Source: Lactuca virosa
Taxonomy: Eukaryota; Streptophyta; Magnoliopsida; Asterales; Asteraceae
Assembly: GCA_928212115.1 (NCBI GenBank)
Contig: CAKMRJ010005745.1
Span: 77,562,407-77,626,406 of the forward strand
Length of the DNA: 64,000 bases
Direction of reading: 5' to 3'
Position 1 is the first letter of the stretch. Every line of letters starts with the position of its first letter. The position numbers were made by a program, and so were the translations under genes. The notes beneath the pieces were generated by a model. The model was given only the letters and a program-made list of their open reading frames with translations. It was not told the DNA's origin and searched no databases. Below, in pieces: positions 10,626-23,033 of the stretch.

Positions 10626-11047
10626 TGTTAGGTAAAATATGAAAGGTTGAAAACATGTGGCTATGCATGTGAAATAAAAGAATCAAATTCAAACTGAAAG
10701 TTGGAAAATAAGTGGTGCATTCAACATGTTCAAACTTGAAGTTGGTAGACTTTAAATTAGTTACAACTCTTTTTGTTTTCACATGGCAAACATTCACCTA
10801 TATATATGCATGTATGTTTTGCATATTTGGTGTGCAAAAAAACTTGAGAGAACATCAAGTGTAGAGTGTCAAGCCAATTGTAATCTTGTGAGTTTTAATA
10901 AAATTCTCTAGTTGCAGCCCGTGGACGTAGGATTTGCACCGAATCCGAACCACGTAAAATCCTTGTGTTCTTCTTGCTTTATTTTCGTGAGTTTGTGTGT
11001 GTGTGATAGTGTGTTTCCGCTGCGTGTACCCGGTCCGGTTCCTAACA
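10626..11047 (+). repeat. Element A 3' LTR
   Basis: 422 bp, two substitutions relative to the 5' LTR (both about 120-150 bases in), preceded by the purine tract AAGTGGGAGAT. Confidence 0.93.
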
Positions 11048-11844
11048 CATGTAACCTAGTTTCATATGTAATTTCATTAAGTTATTTAGCATACCCAACT
11101 AATTGAGGGTTAAATGCGTGTTTTCATTACTGTTAATCTCTTTTTGTTTATGTAAAACATTATCTTTCATTAAGTTAGTTAGTTTCATATGCAATTTCAT
11201 TAAGTTAATCTCATTACTGTTAATCTCATTAAGTTATTTAGCACACCCAACTAATTAAGTTATTTAGCATACCCAACTAATTGAGGGTTAAGTGGGTTGG
11301 TCTCCAAATTGCGGCCTAAGGACCGGGTAATCTATTGTTTCCTACATTTACCCTTTCATCATTTTCGATTTCCTTTTGCATTTTATATGCTTATAAGATA
11401 ATCTGCTATCAGACAAGATGTATGCCTGTTTCTGTCTGACCTATTAGTTTCCCACTAATACTGATTAGATGAGTAGGGTGACCTGTTATCATGTATGCTT
11501 GCCACATAAAGTTGTATTTTGCCATGCCTGAGTGACTTGCACCAACATTTATTAAGAAAAAAGCTTGTAGTGGGTGATTTAGTTTTATTAGTTGGAGTTC
11601 ACATGGTTATCAAAGTAGTTTGCTTTAGAGATTTGCTGGAGGCTGCTGTTGGTATATGCTAAACCAAGCAGCATATAGTTGTTGCTGTGATAGACAAAGC
11701 TCATCATGCTGTTCTTGTAACAATGATAATTTATTGCTAATACAGCTATGCATTTGAAAACAAATGCTATGTTGTGTTGGGTGGTTATTGGTAGTGTATT
11801 TCTTTATAGTTTGCTCTGAAATGATGTTTTTTTATTAGCTGCAG

Positions 11845-13840
11845 ATGAAAACAGGATGTGTTGCTCTTGTTCTATGTTTGAATATCAGCGTGGACCCACC
11901 CGATGTAATAAATATTTCACCTTGTGCCAGAATGGAGTGCTGGATAGGTATAGTTATGAGTTTATGACATTCACATTCTTCTTCTTGCTATCAACACATC
12001 TGTTTCTTCTTCAAGGATGTTAGTTTTGTTTTAGTTATATAGTGCTTCAGATGTTTATATTTAAATGTATTTGATTTTAGATCCATTTTCTATGGCCCCA
12101 CAAAAAGCTCTTGAAACAATCGGAAAAACATTGAGTTTCTAGTATGAAAGGTGGCAACCCAAGGCCAAATACAAGATTCAGTTAGATCCTACAGTGGAAG
12201 AAGTGAAGAAACTCTGTACTACATGTTGCAAATATGCCAAATCTGAAAGGGTTCTTTTCCATTATAATGGTCATAGTGTACCTAAACCAACTGCCAATGG
12301 TGAAATTTGGTTTTTTAACAGGGTAATTATATGTTTTTATTTTGCACTATCTTTCTATCTTCATGCCTTGTATTCAATAGTTTCCCTAGACTAATTTCCT
12401 CTATTCTTCTTAAATGTTGTAGAGTTATACACAGTATATTCCATTGCCTATCAGCGACCTTGACTCATGGCTCAAGATTCCCTCCATATATGTTTTTGAT
12501 TGTTCTGCTGCAGGGATGATTGTCAATGCCTTCATAGAGGTATTATTAACTATTTATTTCTTGACAACATTGTTATTATTGTTTGACTAAATGCTTGAAT
12601 ATCATTTATATGTATATAGCTCCAGAATTGGACTCCCTCAAGTTCTTCTTCTTCTTCTTCAGGAACTTCACCAAGAGATTGTATTCTACTTGCAGCATGT
12701 GAAGCACATGAAACCCTATGTGGTAATAAACACATATGTGGAAATAAACACAAGAACTTGCTTATGATGTTATAATTCTTGAATCTTGATTATTTTGGTT
12801 ATGGTTTGACCACGTGTCATTACAGGGATGCATGGGATATGGCTGCTAAAATCTGCCTTTCTCAACTTCCAACATTGTTCGAGGATCCCAATGCAGAATT
12901 CCAGGTCTGAGATTAAATTGATTTTTTTCTAGTTAGTTCTTCGGATGCTTTCTTGATAAAATTATTGATTAATTGTTGATGTTGATGTGGCATTAATGTT
13001 TTTCAGCCAAGTCCTTTTTTCACTGAGCAATTGACAGTATTTGAGGTGCCACATCTGGAATCATGCATGGATCTCCACTCTTAGATGACTCATCACAACA
13101 CTCTGATCCTGGGCTCCTGAATGACATCATAACAAATGGTGTCACCAACCACACAACAAATACAAAACCACGCCAGCTGGACAATGCCCTCTACTCCCAA
13201 TGTGTGTCTGCCATGTGTACATTAGCAAAATATCCATCACAATGCATTGAAAGTTTAGGGAAGCAAGTTCTTTCCATTATAGGGATTGAACAAGTTCCCA
13301 CAAAGTCTGTAAAACCAAGTGGAAGTGTAAGGTCAGGGGAACAGTCATCAACTGCTAATAGTCTAGCTGGGTTAGCTCGATTATCTTCTTGGTTTGATAT
13401 GAATGGAGGTCATCTGCCTTTGACTTTTAGAACTCCACCTGTTAGTCCACCTAGACCAAGTTACTTAACAGGAATTGGAATGAGAAGAGTCTGTTCACTA
13501 GAGTTCAGACCACACTTAATGGATTCAGGGCTTGCAGATCCTCTTTTAGGCTCACCTGGAGTTCCAGGAGCTTCAGAGAGAAGCTTTTTACCTCAATCAA
13601 CTATTTACAACTGGAGCTGTAATCATTTCTCAAAGCCTCTTCTTACAGCAACTGGAGCTGCAATGGTGAAATTGAATTTTGATTTATGTATTTTTCTTTT
13701 TGTTTTTCATTTTCAGCTGGTAGCAATCTTTATAATCCAATTGCTCGATGGGTTACAAATTTTGAGACTGGTGCTAAAATAGCTTTGCTGCAGCCTTTCT
13801 CTCCAATAGTGGTTGCTACAGATGAGGATGAATGCATCAG
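11845..13840 (+). pseudogene. RAPTOR: Captured and truncated RAPTOR gene (TOR complex 1 scaffold)
   Basis: Likely exons are 11845-11947, 12081-12322, 12423-12539, 12620-12721, 12826-12904, 13007-13665 and 13717-13840, mostly bounded by GT/AG. They match plant RAPTOR in order. The N-terminal caspase-like domain shows KTGCVALVLCLNISVDPPDV, RVLFHYNGHSVPKPTANGE and PSIYVFDCSAAGM. Then come WDMAA.ICLSQLP, the linker (LSIIGIEQV, SSWFDMNGGHLPLTFRTPP, GLADPLLGS) and the entry to the WD40 domain (LQPFSPIVVATDE). Most HEAT-repeat coding sequence is missing near 13045 and the WD40 blades are absent. A stop codon lies at 12140-12142. Retained introns show DNA-level capture rather than retroposition. RAPTOR recruits TOR kinase substrates; this copy cannot do so. 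Confidence 0.9.
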
Positions 13841-14041
13841 GTATGCCACCTTTGTTTTCCCTTTGTCGTGTTTGAATTGTTTGGAATTAGTTATGTTATG
13901 TCAATGTATGCTTTATCGTCCATTTGATTGATATATATCATATGCTTTATATATGGAAATTCTTGTGTTATGATAAATACCAGGATCATTGATTCCCACA
14001 CATCCTTTGCACACAATGCAACTGAGTTTACCACTAAGAAA

Positions 14042-14081
14042 GCATTGTAAATGTTTTAAGTATTGGTAATCTCAAATGGAC
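14042..14081 (+). pseudogene. MYB-CC (GARP) gene fragment, left piece
   Basis: The frame ends in ...SIGNLKW plus the start of T, directly at the TGGAC target duplication of element C. Across the 28-kb insertion the frame continues at 42173 with the MYB-like domain. The upstream part has an in-frame stop and is too short to assign further. Confidence 0.55.
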
Positions 14082-14649
14082 TGTAACACCCATAAAATTC
14101 AAGCCAAATTTAAACTTTTTAATACATTTTAAAACCATTTAGTTATTACAGTTTGTTTTCAAAATGGTTCATACATCAAAGTATCCCCAGAATCAATCAT
14201 GAAAATATGAGGAGGTGCACGATCACGCCTTCGCCTTCCCACAATCATCAGAAGTGCCTGAAACAAAATCAACAACTGTAAGCCCGAAGCTTAGTGAGTT
14301 TCCCCAAAATACCAACGCCATACAAACATAAACATATCATATAACCAATACAGAACATAGCAACATGCATAATGAGCCTTCAGCCTGACTGGACCGCCTC
14401 GCAGGCCTTCAGTCTATCTGGACCGCTCTCCGAGCCTTCGGCACGTCTGGACCGCCTTGTAGGGCCTTCAGCCTATCCGGACCGCTCGCCGGGCCTTCTG
14501 TCTGACTATCATACCATCCTGGGTCTGTAGTCTATCCGGTCCGCCCTGGGTATGTTGGCCTTCAGCACAAAGCAGGACCGCCTCAACCCAAACCCCCAAT
14601 CAAACAAACATGTGCACATACATATCATACACTAGCATATATAACAGTC

Positions 14650-15040
14650 AACCAATCTAACAAAATCAAATAGCATAGCATCATCCTATGCCCAGGATAC
14701 TGACCTAACCAGGTCACCAACATATGTACAGATAATCATACGGATCTAACAGATCATATAGCATAGCAACATCCTATAACCAGGATACCGACCTAACCAG
14801 GTCACTAACATGTATACAGATAATCATACGGATCTAACAGATCACATAACATAGCAACATCCTATAACCAGGATACCGACCTAACCAGGTCACTAACATG
14901 TATACAGATAATCATACGGATCTAACAGATCACATAACATAGCCACATCCTATAACCAGGATACCGACCTAACCAGGTCACTAACATGTATACAGATAAT
15001 CATACGGATCTAACAGATCTTATAGCATAGCAACATCCTA
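14650..15040 (-). repeat. 88-bp tandem array in element C left LTR
   Basis: 'gataatcatacggatctaac' recurs at 14731, 14819, 14907 and 14995, always 88 bases apart. The same array with the same period is in the right LTR (28464, 28552, 28640, 28728), so it predates insertion. Confidence 0.92.
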
Positions 15041-15170
15041 TAACCAGGATACAATCATAAAGGGCTGGCCTTGGTGCCGTAGACCCTGTTGATATAGTGA
15101 GGAGAACTCACCTGGCACTGCTGAAGTCCCGCAGGTACGCTCCAGCTGCTGATTGACAGATTCCCGAACT

Positions 15171-15878
15171 TGAAGGGTTTTAGGTAAAACAAATAAACTA
15201 GAAAAACAATTCCTAAGTTCACATGCAACCTACTTTGGATCTATGTTTTAACTATTGAACATATAACTTTGAATTGCAAAACAAGAACCCTAGAGGAGAG
15301 AGGCTATTTTCGAAAATAGTAAACTAGGGTTTAGGGTTTACATACCTTTCAATTGTTATAGCAAACAATTGATATTCCCTTGATCTTGATCTTGATCTTC
15401 TTGGAAGCTTTAGCACCACAAGTGTAATGCCTCTAATGGAATCACACCCAATGACTAGCAAGAAGGAAAGTAGAAGAAGAGAGAGGAGAGAGGGAGTATG
15501 CAAAATCTCGGCCTTAGGGTTTCTTCAAAAGAAAGAGTGACCAAAAACATGAACGAGGAGGCTCCTTATATAGCTGAGGGATCTAGGATTTAAGGGAAAC
15601 CCTAGTTATCCTTTGCTTAGGGCCTAAGCAAACCCAAGGGCCTTATCCAAGCCCCTATGGACGAAATTATTAGGGTTTCCCCTAAAGATTTCGTCCACCC
15701 TCTTCCAAGGGGGTTCTAGAGCCTTCCACTCAACTATTAGATAATTGCAAACTAGTCCCTGCACCTTATAATTAATTCTTTTAACCCCAAAATCAATTCT
15801 GATTAATTTCTGGCTAACAATTAATTAAACATAATGATTTCTAATTAATATATTAATCCATTAACATATTAATAAATC

Positions 15879-15922
<44 letters not shown>

Positions 15923-16064
15923 TTATTAATCTTATAAATTAATATCTCTTTTTTCATAATTTCCTTGTCCAGTTGCTAGGTTGAGGGCAACCCAAAAGGA
16001 CTGTGCTGCTATCAATTCAAGTACATACCAATTATAGTTATGGGCTTAGACACCTAATCCAACA
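15171..16064 (-). repeat. Element B 3' LTR
   Basis: Plus-strand ends are TGAAGG and CCAACA. It contains a TA dinucleotide run at 15883-15918 (36 bp). A TATA-like sequence 'cttatatagctg' lies near 15567. The purine tract on the minus strand (AAGTGGGAGAC) adjoins it at 16065-16075. Confidence 0.93.
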
Positions 16065-16931
16065 GTCTCCCACTTGGATAAGTCTGTAACTATAATTGCT
16101 AGTATGCCTTCTAAATTTGACCAGCAAATTGTAGCTTCTAAAAGCTGCTGCCGAACTCTGACCCAGTCAGTTACGTGTCCTAAGATAAGTGATCATATAA
16201 CCCTTCGTTCTGCTTGATATCCCCAGACAAAAGACATGGAATGTAATCAATCTCTTTGTCCAGAATCTATGTTTCCCGATTCCTGATTTGTGATGATGTA
16301 GGACTTCTAATCGAACACATCAATTTAGTCCTGGCTGGGCCCAGCACATAAGTCAACACCAAATCATCGAGGGGCCCACAGATATCGCTTTTCCTGTTAG
16401 GGCAAAAGGAACGAATAAACGTTGACTCATATGCTTGTATCTTTTACTCATCAAATTATGCATGACAATACGTTTTATAACACCAAGTTACTGATGCGTT
16501 TTCGTATCACCAATGCACAACCGACTTGTAAATTACAACTCATATATCTTCGTTTCAAGATTATAAGATATTATCGTCTCAGTATTACTCGTGATGAATT
16601 CCATGAAGTAATACTCTGAGCGTGGGTTTATCCAATACTCAAATCTCAATTTCTGAGTACTCATGAACATTGCAGCAATTCTATTGCCATGTCTATCCTT
16701 AGACAATCTGCAATCCAATTCATGACAGTCTTAATTCACTACTTACTTCCAAGAGTACGAGCGACTGTGGAGTTTGAATAATCTCATTATTCAGGAAGTA
16801 AAACATGCAAAATATGAAACACAATAATAAACAATTGACAAAAGGTAGTAGCCAAACTTATAAATAATACTTTATTATTTAATCACCAAAAGTCAATTAC
16901 ATTTACTTTGTTACAAGTTTCAAAAACTAAT

Positions 16932-19292
16932 CTAACTACTAAAACTAATATCATCTTTCAGTCCTATGCTCCGAGCATGCTGAATATGCTTAGCCCTACT
17001 CAGACCCTTTGTGAGGGGATCTGCTGGGTTATCTTCAGATGACACCCTCTTTACTATAAGATGGCCTTCTTCAACTCTATGTCTAATGAAATGGTACTTT
17101 CTGTCGATATGTCTGGTCTTACCATGATCTCTCGGTTCCTTTGTCAAGGCAACCGCTCCTTCATTATCGCAGAAGAGTTCCATAGGCTCCTGGATGGTTG
17201 GAACAACTCCGAGATCCCCGATGAAGTTCCTCAACCAAGCTGCTTCTTTCGACGCTTCACTTGCTGCAATGTACTCTGATTCACAAGTAGAATCAGCCAC
17301 CGTATTTTGCTTGGAACTCTTCCAAGTAACTGCTCCTCCATTCAGTAAAAACACCCAGCCCGACTGAGAACGGAAGTTATCTCTATCCGTCTGAAAGCTG
17401 GCATCACTGTAACCATCTACTCTCAAAGTATCACTGCCACCAAGCACAAGGACCCAGTCCTTTGTCCTTCGCAAATACTTGAGTATATTCTTAACTGCTA
17501 TCCAATGAGCTCTACCTGGGTTTCCCTGATAGCGACTGACCATGCTCAAAGCAAATGCCACATCAGGGCGAGTACATGTCATAGCGTACATGATCGATCC
17601 GACAGCGGAAGCATAAGGTACACGACTCATGTCATCTATTTCAACATCTGTACTCGGGCATTGAGTCTTACTCAATTTGGTATTGCTCTGGATAGGTAGC
17701 TCTCCCTTCTTGGAATTTTCCATACTAAACCTCTTTAGTACCTTATCCAAGTATGTGCTCTGACTAAGTCCAATTAGTCTCTTCTTTCTATCTCTCAATA
17801 TTCTAATCCCAAGAATATAGGCAGCTTCTCCAAGGTCTTTCATTGCAAAACACTTTCCAAGCCAAGACTTAACCTCTTTCAAGGTTGGAACGTCGTTACC
17901 AATGAGTAATATGTCATCGACATATAACACCAGAAAAGTTACTATACTCCCACTAGCCTTGATATACACACAAAACTCATCTTCACTTCTAGAGAAACCA
18001 AACTCTTTGACTTTCTCATGGAAGCAAAGATTCCAACTGCGAGATGCTTGTTTCAATCCATAAATGGATTTCTCAAGCTTGCACACTCTATTGGGGAACT
18101 TTGCATCAACAAAACCCTCTGGCTGACTCATGTAAACATCTTCAGCCAACTTCCCATTAAGGAAAGCAGTTTTGACATCCATCTGCCAGATTTCATAATC
18201 ATGAAAGGCAGCTATGGCGAGCAATATCCTAATAGATTTAATCTTAGCCACTGGCGAAAAAGTCTCATCATAGTCAACCCCTGGGGTTTGAGTAAAACCT
18301 TTTGCAACCAGTCGAGCCTTGAATGTATGCACATTCCCATCCATGTCTGTCTTCTTCTTGAAGATCCATTTGCACCCAACTGTCTTGCGACCTGGTGCAC
18401 TATCAACCAAATTCCAAACTTGGTTGTCATACATGGACTTAATCTCGCTGTCCATTGCCTCTTTCCACTTGGAAGCCTCTGGGCCTGCCATTGCTTCCTT
18501 ATAAGTGACTGGTTCATCTAAGTTTACCAGTGTTCTGTCACTTATGAATGTGTCACCATCTGAAGTAATATGAAAACCATACAACTCAGGTGGCACACTC
18601 ACCCTAGTGGATCTTCTAAGAGGTAATGAGTTATCAATTGGTTCAACAGGAACTGTTTCCTCTGGTTGAGTGCTAGTGTCATCTAAGGTTCCTTCATTGG
18701 CTGACTCTTGAATTTCTTCAAGGTCAATAGTGCTCCCACTGTCCTCTTTGAATATGAGCTCTCTTTCAAGAAAGACTCCTCTTCGTGCTACAAAGACCAC
18801 GTTCTCACTAGGCCTGTAGAACAAATATCCAAAAGACTGCTTTGGGTAACCAATGAAAACACATTTCTCACTTCTAGCTGCTAGCTTGTCGTGAGTCTCT
18901 CGTCTTACGAAAGCTTCACAACCCCAGACTTTAATATGTGCTAACGAGGGAACTTTCCCTGTCCACATTTCGTGAGGTGTTTTGGCAACCTTCTTTGTAG
19001 GGACAAGATTGAGGATGTGGGCGGCTGTCTCTAAGGCATACCCCCAGAAGTGAATAGGAAGCGAAGCCCGACTCATCATAGAACGAACCATGTCTAACAA
19101 GGTTCGATTGCGCCTCTCAGCTACACCATTTAACTGTGGTGTCCTAGGAGGAGTCAATTGTGAGACTATCCCACATTCTTTCAGATAGTCGTTAAACTCG
19201 ATACTAAGATACTCCCCGCCTCTATCGGATCTAAGTAATCTTTCTGCCCAATTGATTTTCGACTTCATGTTTAAACTCTTTGAACTTTTCAA
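16932..19292 (-). pseudogene. Integrase (part)-reverse transcriptase-RNase H of copia element B
   Basis: A 786-residue frame. Its first 15 or so residues are out-of-frame read-in; homology starts at LLRSDRGGEY, the second catalytic Asp region of integrase. PPRTPQLNGVAERRNRTLLD follows with the third acidic residue. Copia RT begins near WKEAMDSE. It contains KTAFLNGKL and the catalytic YVDDILLIGND. RNase H is seen in DADSTCESEYIAASEA-like sequence and near the end (LTKGLSRAKHIQ). It would copy and integrate the element, but it is separated from the upstream reading frame by a frameshift near 19250. Confidence 0.85.
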
Positions 19293-19503
19293 AAGTTTCT
19301 GACTTATGCTTGATCAAGTAGATATATCCATATCTGCTATAATCGTCAGTGAAAGTCACATAGAATCGATTAGCATCTCTTGTAGTTGATCTGAAGGGCC
19401 CACACACATCTGTGTGTATGAGATCCAACAGACCTTCACCTCTTTCACAAGACCCTGTGAATGGTGATTTTGTCATCTTTCCCAAAAGACAAGATTCACA
19501 CAT
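19231..19503 (-). pseudogene. Integrase zinc-binding and core fragment of copia element B
   Basis: A 90-residue frame with CESCLLGKMTKSPF (second half of the HHCC zinc site) and IHTDVCGPF...YVTFTDDYSRYGYIYL (first catalytic Asp region). It overlaps the following RT frame in a different phase. The preceding gag-protease frame ends 12 bases away. Both junctions are single-frame breaks within otherwise continuous homology, so they are disabling mutations rather than programmed shifts. Confidence 0.8.
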
Positions 19504-19514
19504 ATCATCTGACT

Positions 19515-20972
19515 TTAGGTAAATGATTCCAACACTCCATCCTTTTGGAGTTGGGCTATGCGTTTCTTGTTAATGTGTCCAAGACGACAATGCCACAAGC
19601 ATGCCTTGTCTACACTATTAGACAAGTCAATATTAAGTACACTATTTCCTAAGCTATCAACACAAGTCACTGTTTCATACACACCATTACAAGGCAAAGC
19701 TTCAAACATAAAAACACCATTCTTATAAACAGAAATTGAACCATTCAAATCATTAAAAGAATATGTAAAACCTTGTCTGAACAATGCATGAAATGAAATA
19801 ATGTTTCTCGTCATCTCAGACGAATAGCAACAATTTATTAAATCTAATCTAACATCATTACTAAGCAGAAGCTGATAAACTCCGATCTTGGTTACTGGTG
19901 AAGACTTTCTGTTTCCCATGATCAGGTTTATCCTTCCTCGCTCTATCTCCTCACTTTCCTTTAGACCCTGCAAATCAGAACAGATATGAAAACCACATCC
20001 TGTATCAAGGACCCATGAACGAGAAGATAATGAGTTATTAGTAGAAATAGTGTAAATACCTGCCGAAGATGGCTTCACTTTGCCATCCTTGATATCTTGC
20101 AGATATTGTGGGCAAGATCTCTTCCAATGCCCCTTTTGGTTGCAGTAAAAGCAAACTGCCTCTTTTGGATCAGAAACATGGGGAGTGGAACCATTGGGCT
20201 TAGCCTTTGGGCCATTACTAGATGACCCAGCTTGAGCCTTGCTCTTCCAGTTTTGCTTGGGAGGACCTTTCCTCTTTTTCCCCTTTCCCTGTCCAATAGC
20301 CAAAACAGGGGCACTCGTAGGTGTGGAGGGTATACTTTTACCCTTCATCCCTGCCTCAGCTGTCTGCAACAAGTTGTGCAATTGGGCCAAGGTCTGCTCA
20401 GTATTGTTCAAATGGTAAGTTAGAATAAACTGACCATAACATTCAGGAAGTGAGTTCAAGACCATGTCAATGGCCAATTCCTCATCAAAGTGAATATTGA
20501 GCTTGACCAAACGCTCTATGTAGCGTTGCATTCTTTGCACATGTGACACAACCGACTCCCCATCTTTCATCTTGCAAGCCATGAGTGACTTGACTACTTC
20601 GAACTTTTCTTGACGAGCTCGCTTATGGTACTTTTCCATAAGGTCCTTGTTCATCTCGAAAGGCCAGTAGTCCTCATAGTACCTCTGCAGTTCTGGGGAC
20701 ATAGTTGCCACCATGATGCATGCCACTTTGGTAGCATCATCGTAATGTTTCTTGTAGGCAGCAAGATCTTCAGGAGTAGCTTCATTCTCATCAAGCTCTT
20801 TGAGCTCCTTTTCAAGAACATATTCTTTGTTCTCGAAACGAAGAGCCATCTTGATGTTGCGCATCCAATCGTTATAGTTTGAGCCATCCATAACGACTTT
20901 GGAGCAAATATTGAGCAAAGAGAAGTTTTGGTTGGAGGAGGACGAAGCAGAAGTGTTTCCAGGAGTAGACAT
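19515..20972 (-). CDS. Gag-protease frame of copia element B
   Basis: 485 residues from MSTPGNTSASSSSNQNFSLL. It has a Gag region with SNYNDWMRNIKMAL (about residues 31-44), a Lys-rich linker, a CCHC knuckle (CFYCNQKGHWKRSC, about residues 275-288) and an aspartic protease motif (WVLDTGCGFHIC, about 320). A GAG-pre-integrase region follows (CLWHCRLGHINKKRIAQL, about 459-476). The frame stops abruptly in integrase because of a frameshift. Gag and protease themselves look intact. The ATG is supported by a normal copia Gag start. Confidence 0.85.
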   Translation of the reverse strand: MSTPGNTSASSSSNQNFSLLNICSKVVMDGSNYNDWMRNIKMALRFENKEYVLEKELKELDENEATPEDLAAYKKHYDDATKVACIMVATMSPELQRYYEDYWPFEMNKDLMEKYHKRARQEKFEVVKSLMACKMKDGESVVSHVQRMQRYIERLVKLNIHFDEELAIDMVLNSLPECYGQFILTYHLNNTEQTLAQLHNLLQTAEAGMKGKSIPSTPTSAPVLAIGQGKGKKRKGPPKQNWKSKAQAGSSSNGPKAKPNGSTPHVSDPKEAVCFYCNQKGHWKRSCPQYLQDIKDGKVKPSSAGIYTISTNNSLSSRSWVLDTGCGFHICSDLQGLKESEEIERGRINLIMGNRKSSPVTKIGVYQLLLSNDVRLDLINCCYSSEMTRNIISFHALFRQGFTYSFNDLNGSISVYKNGVFMFEALPCNGVYETVTCVDSLGNSVLNIDLSNSVDKACLWHCRLGHINKKRIAQLQKDGVLESFT

Positions 20973-20984
20973 CTGAAAAGAAAG

Positions 20985-22270
20985 AAAGTTTTAGTTAGAT
21001 TTCAAGATACCTCAATAGAATAACCCAAAGATATAATATCAAGGTTAGGATCCAACTATGAAGATTCACAACTCAGAAATGGGATGCCGAGATCCAAGTG
21101 CAAATTTCATAAAGGTAGGTGAATGACGATTCACCAATTCCACCATTAGACGAAACAAACGAAGTGAAATTCCTAATTCTTTTGAGATACATTGAAACTA
21201 TTCAATGGCATGTTTTAATCTCAGATTATGCTCTTCTATTTGTGACTGGGATGCCGAGGATCACAAACAAGATGTGAATAACCATGCAAATGTGCTTGGT
21301 AACCTCATTGTCTTTATCATTAACTATTGATGTGCTGGTAAACCACACACGCTCCATCAAAATGACAATTATGAGATACCCATTACTACTCTTTATTAGT
21401 GCCTTTTAGTGTGCTGGTTAACCACACACGCTCCACTAACGACCAATAAAGCATAATGTGCAATTTCATGGATTAGCATACTTTTCACATTTTTCCTAAA
21501 GTAACTAGAGTTGGGATTTTTGAAAATAATGTTCTAGTACTTTTAATATCATTATACTTTTAATGAGAAGTAGTTGTCCTATCAAATCCGTTCTGCTAAC
21601 GACCCTCCACTAATCAAGGAAGCGGTGGGTGAGAGTGGACACCCATTCAACTACCATTTTATAGGCAGTTTCCTTATACCCCCCTTATAGATTAGCTTCG
21701 TGAATGAGGCATACTAGCGATTTGACTGACCATATTCTTATACATATATAATATTAAACTTTTAATTATAATATATATATAAGGTGTGTTTTAAAACATT
21801 TTAAAACTTCAAGGGTTTATAAATTTCGAAATTTAAGCTATTAAATTTAAATTTAAATAAACCAATTAACTAGATTTAATATTTATCTTTTAATTAACTA
21901 TTAATCAAATTATTAAATCTTGTAAGGATTATCTAATTAAATTAATCCATTAATTTAATCCTAATCCTTATCCCTCTAAATTTCGAAAAAAAAGGGTAAG
22001 GATAATTATCCAATTAATCTAATTAAGTAACAATTATCCAAAAACAAGAAACCCTAGTTATCCTCTAGCATATTTCGAAATTCATAAGGGAGGAGGCTAG
22101 GGTTTTCAAAACCCTAACCCTAATTTCGATTAGGGTTCTTTGGAGGCTAGGGTTTTCGAAAACCCTTCAATCCAAAACCCTAATTGCGAAAATTTGGCCT
22201 TTAAGGTTTAATGGCTATAAACCCTAATTTGCAATTCAACTATTATAGCAATTCAATTTAAAACAAACAA
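20985..22270 (-). other. Untranslated leader of copia element B
   Basis: About 1.3 kb between the primer site and gag. It contains paired 'ggtaaccacacacgctcca' segments (about 21340 and 21415), a long AT-rich stretch and a run of AAACCCTA/TTAGGGTTT motifs at about 22050-22230. No coding frame is supported. Confidence 0.7.
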
Positions 22271-22284
22271 TGGCTCTGATACCA
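22271..22284 (-). promoter_or_regulatory. Element B primer binding site
   Basis: Reads TGGTATCAGAGCCA on the minus strand, one base inside the 5' LTR. It is complementary to initiator methionine tRNA. Confidence 0.9.
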
Positions 22285-22285
22285 C

Positions 22286-22993
22286 TGAAGGGTTTTAGGT
22301 AAAACAAATAAACTAGAAAAACAATTCCTAAGTTCACATGCAACCTACTTTGGATCTATGTTTTAACTATTGAACATATAACTTTGAATTGCAAAACAAG
22401 AACCCTAGAGGAGAGAGGCTATTTTCGAAAATAGTAAACTAGGGTTTAGGGTTTACATACCTTTCAATTGTTATAGCAAACAATTGATATTCCCTTGATC
22501 TTGATCTTGATCTTCTTGGAAGCTTTAGCACCACAAGTGTAATGCCTCTAATGGAATCACACCCAATGACTAGCAAGAAGGAAAGTAGAAGAAGAGAGAG
22601 GAGAGAGGGAGTATGCAAAATCTCGGCCTTAGGGTTTCTTCAAAAGAAAGAGTGACCAAAAACATGAACGAGGAGGCTCCTTATATAGCTGAGGGATCTA
22701 GGATTTAAGGGAAACCCTAGTTATCCTTTGCTTAGGGCCTAAGCAAACCCAAGGGCCTTATCCAAGCCCCTATGGACGAAATTATTAGGGTTTCCCCTAA
22801 AGATTTCGTCCACCCTCTTCCAAGGGGGTTCTAGAGCCTTCCACTCAACTATTAGATAATTGCAAACTAGTCCCTGCACCTTATAATTAATTCTTTTAAC
22901 CCCAAAATCAATTCTGATTAATTTCTGGCTAACAATTAATTAAACATAATGATTTCTAATTAATATATTAATCCATTAACATATTAATAAATC

Positions 22994-23033
<40 letters not shown>

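Larger units (their letters stand above)
8417..11047 (+). mobile_element. Element A: non-autonomous Ty1/copia LTR retrotransposon (gag-protease only)
   Basis: Two 422-bp LTRs (8417-8838 and 10626-11047) begin TGTTAGG and end CCTAACA. CATGT flanks both ends (8412-8416 and 11048-11052). A primer binding site follows the left LTR and a purine tract (10615-10625) precedes the right LTR. The LTRs differ at only two positions that I could find, so the insertion is recent. The interior has one long frame for Gag and protease, with no integrase, reverse transcriptase or RNase H. It therefore relies on proteins from another copia element. It is nested in the CACTA element. Confidence 0.93.

Noticed and set aside
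14374..14580. Regular CCTTCAG...GGACCG units that might suggest a CRISPR-like array
   Set aside because: Units are degenerate, lack unique spacers of constant length, and lie in a plant retrotransposon LTR.
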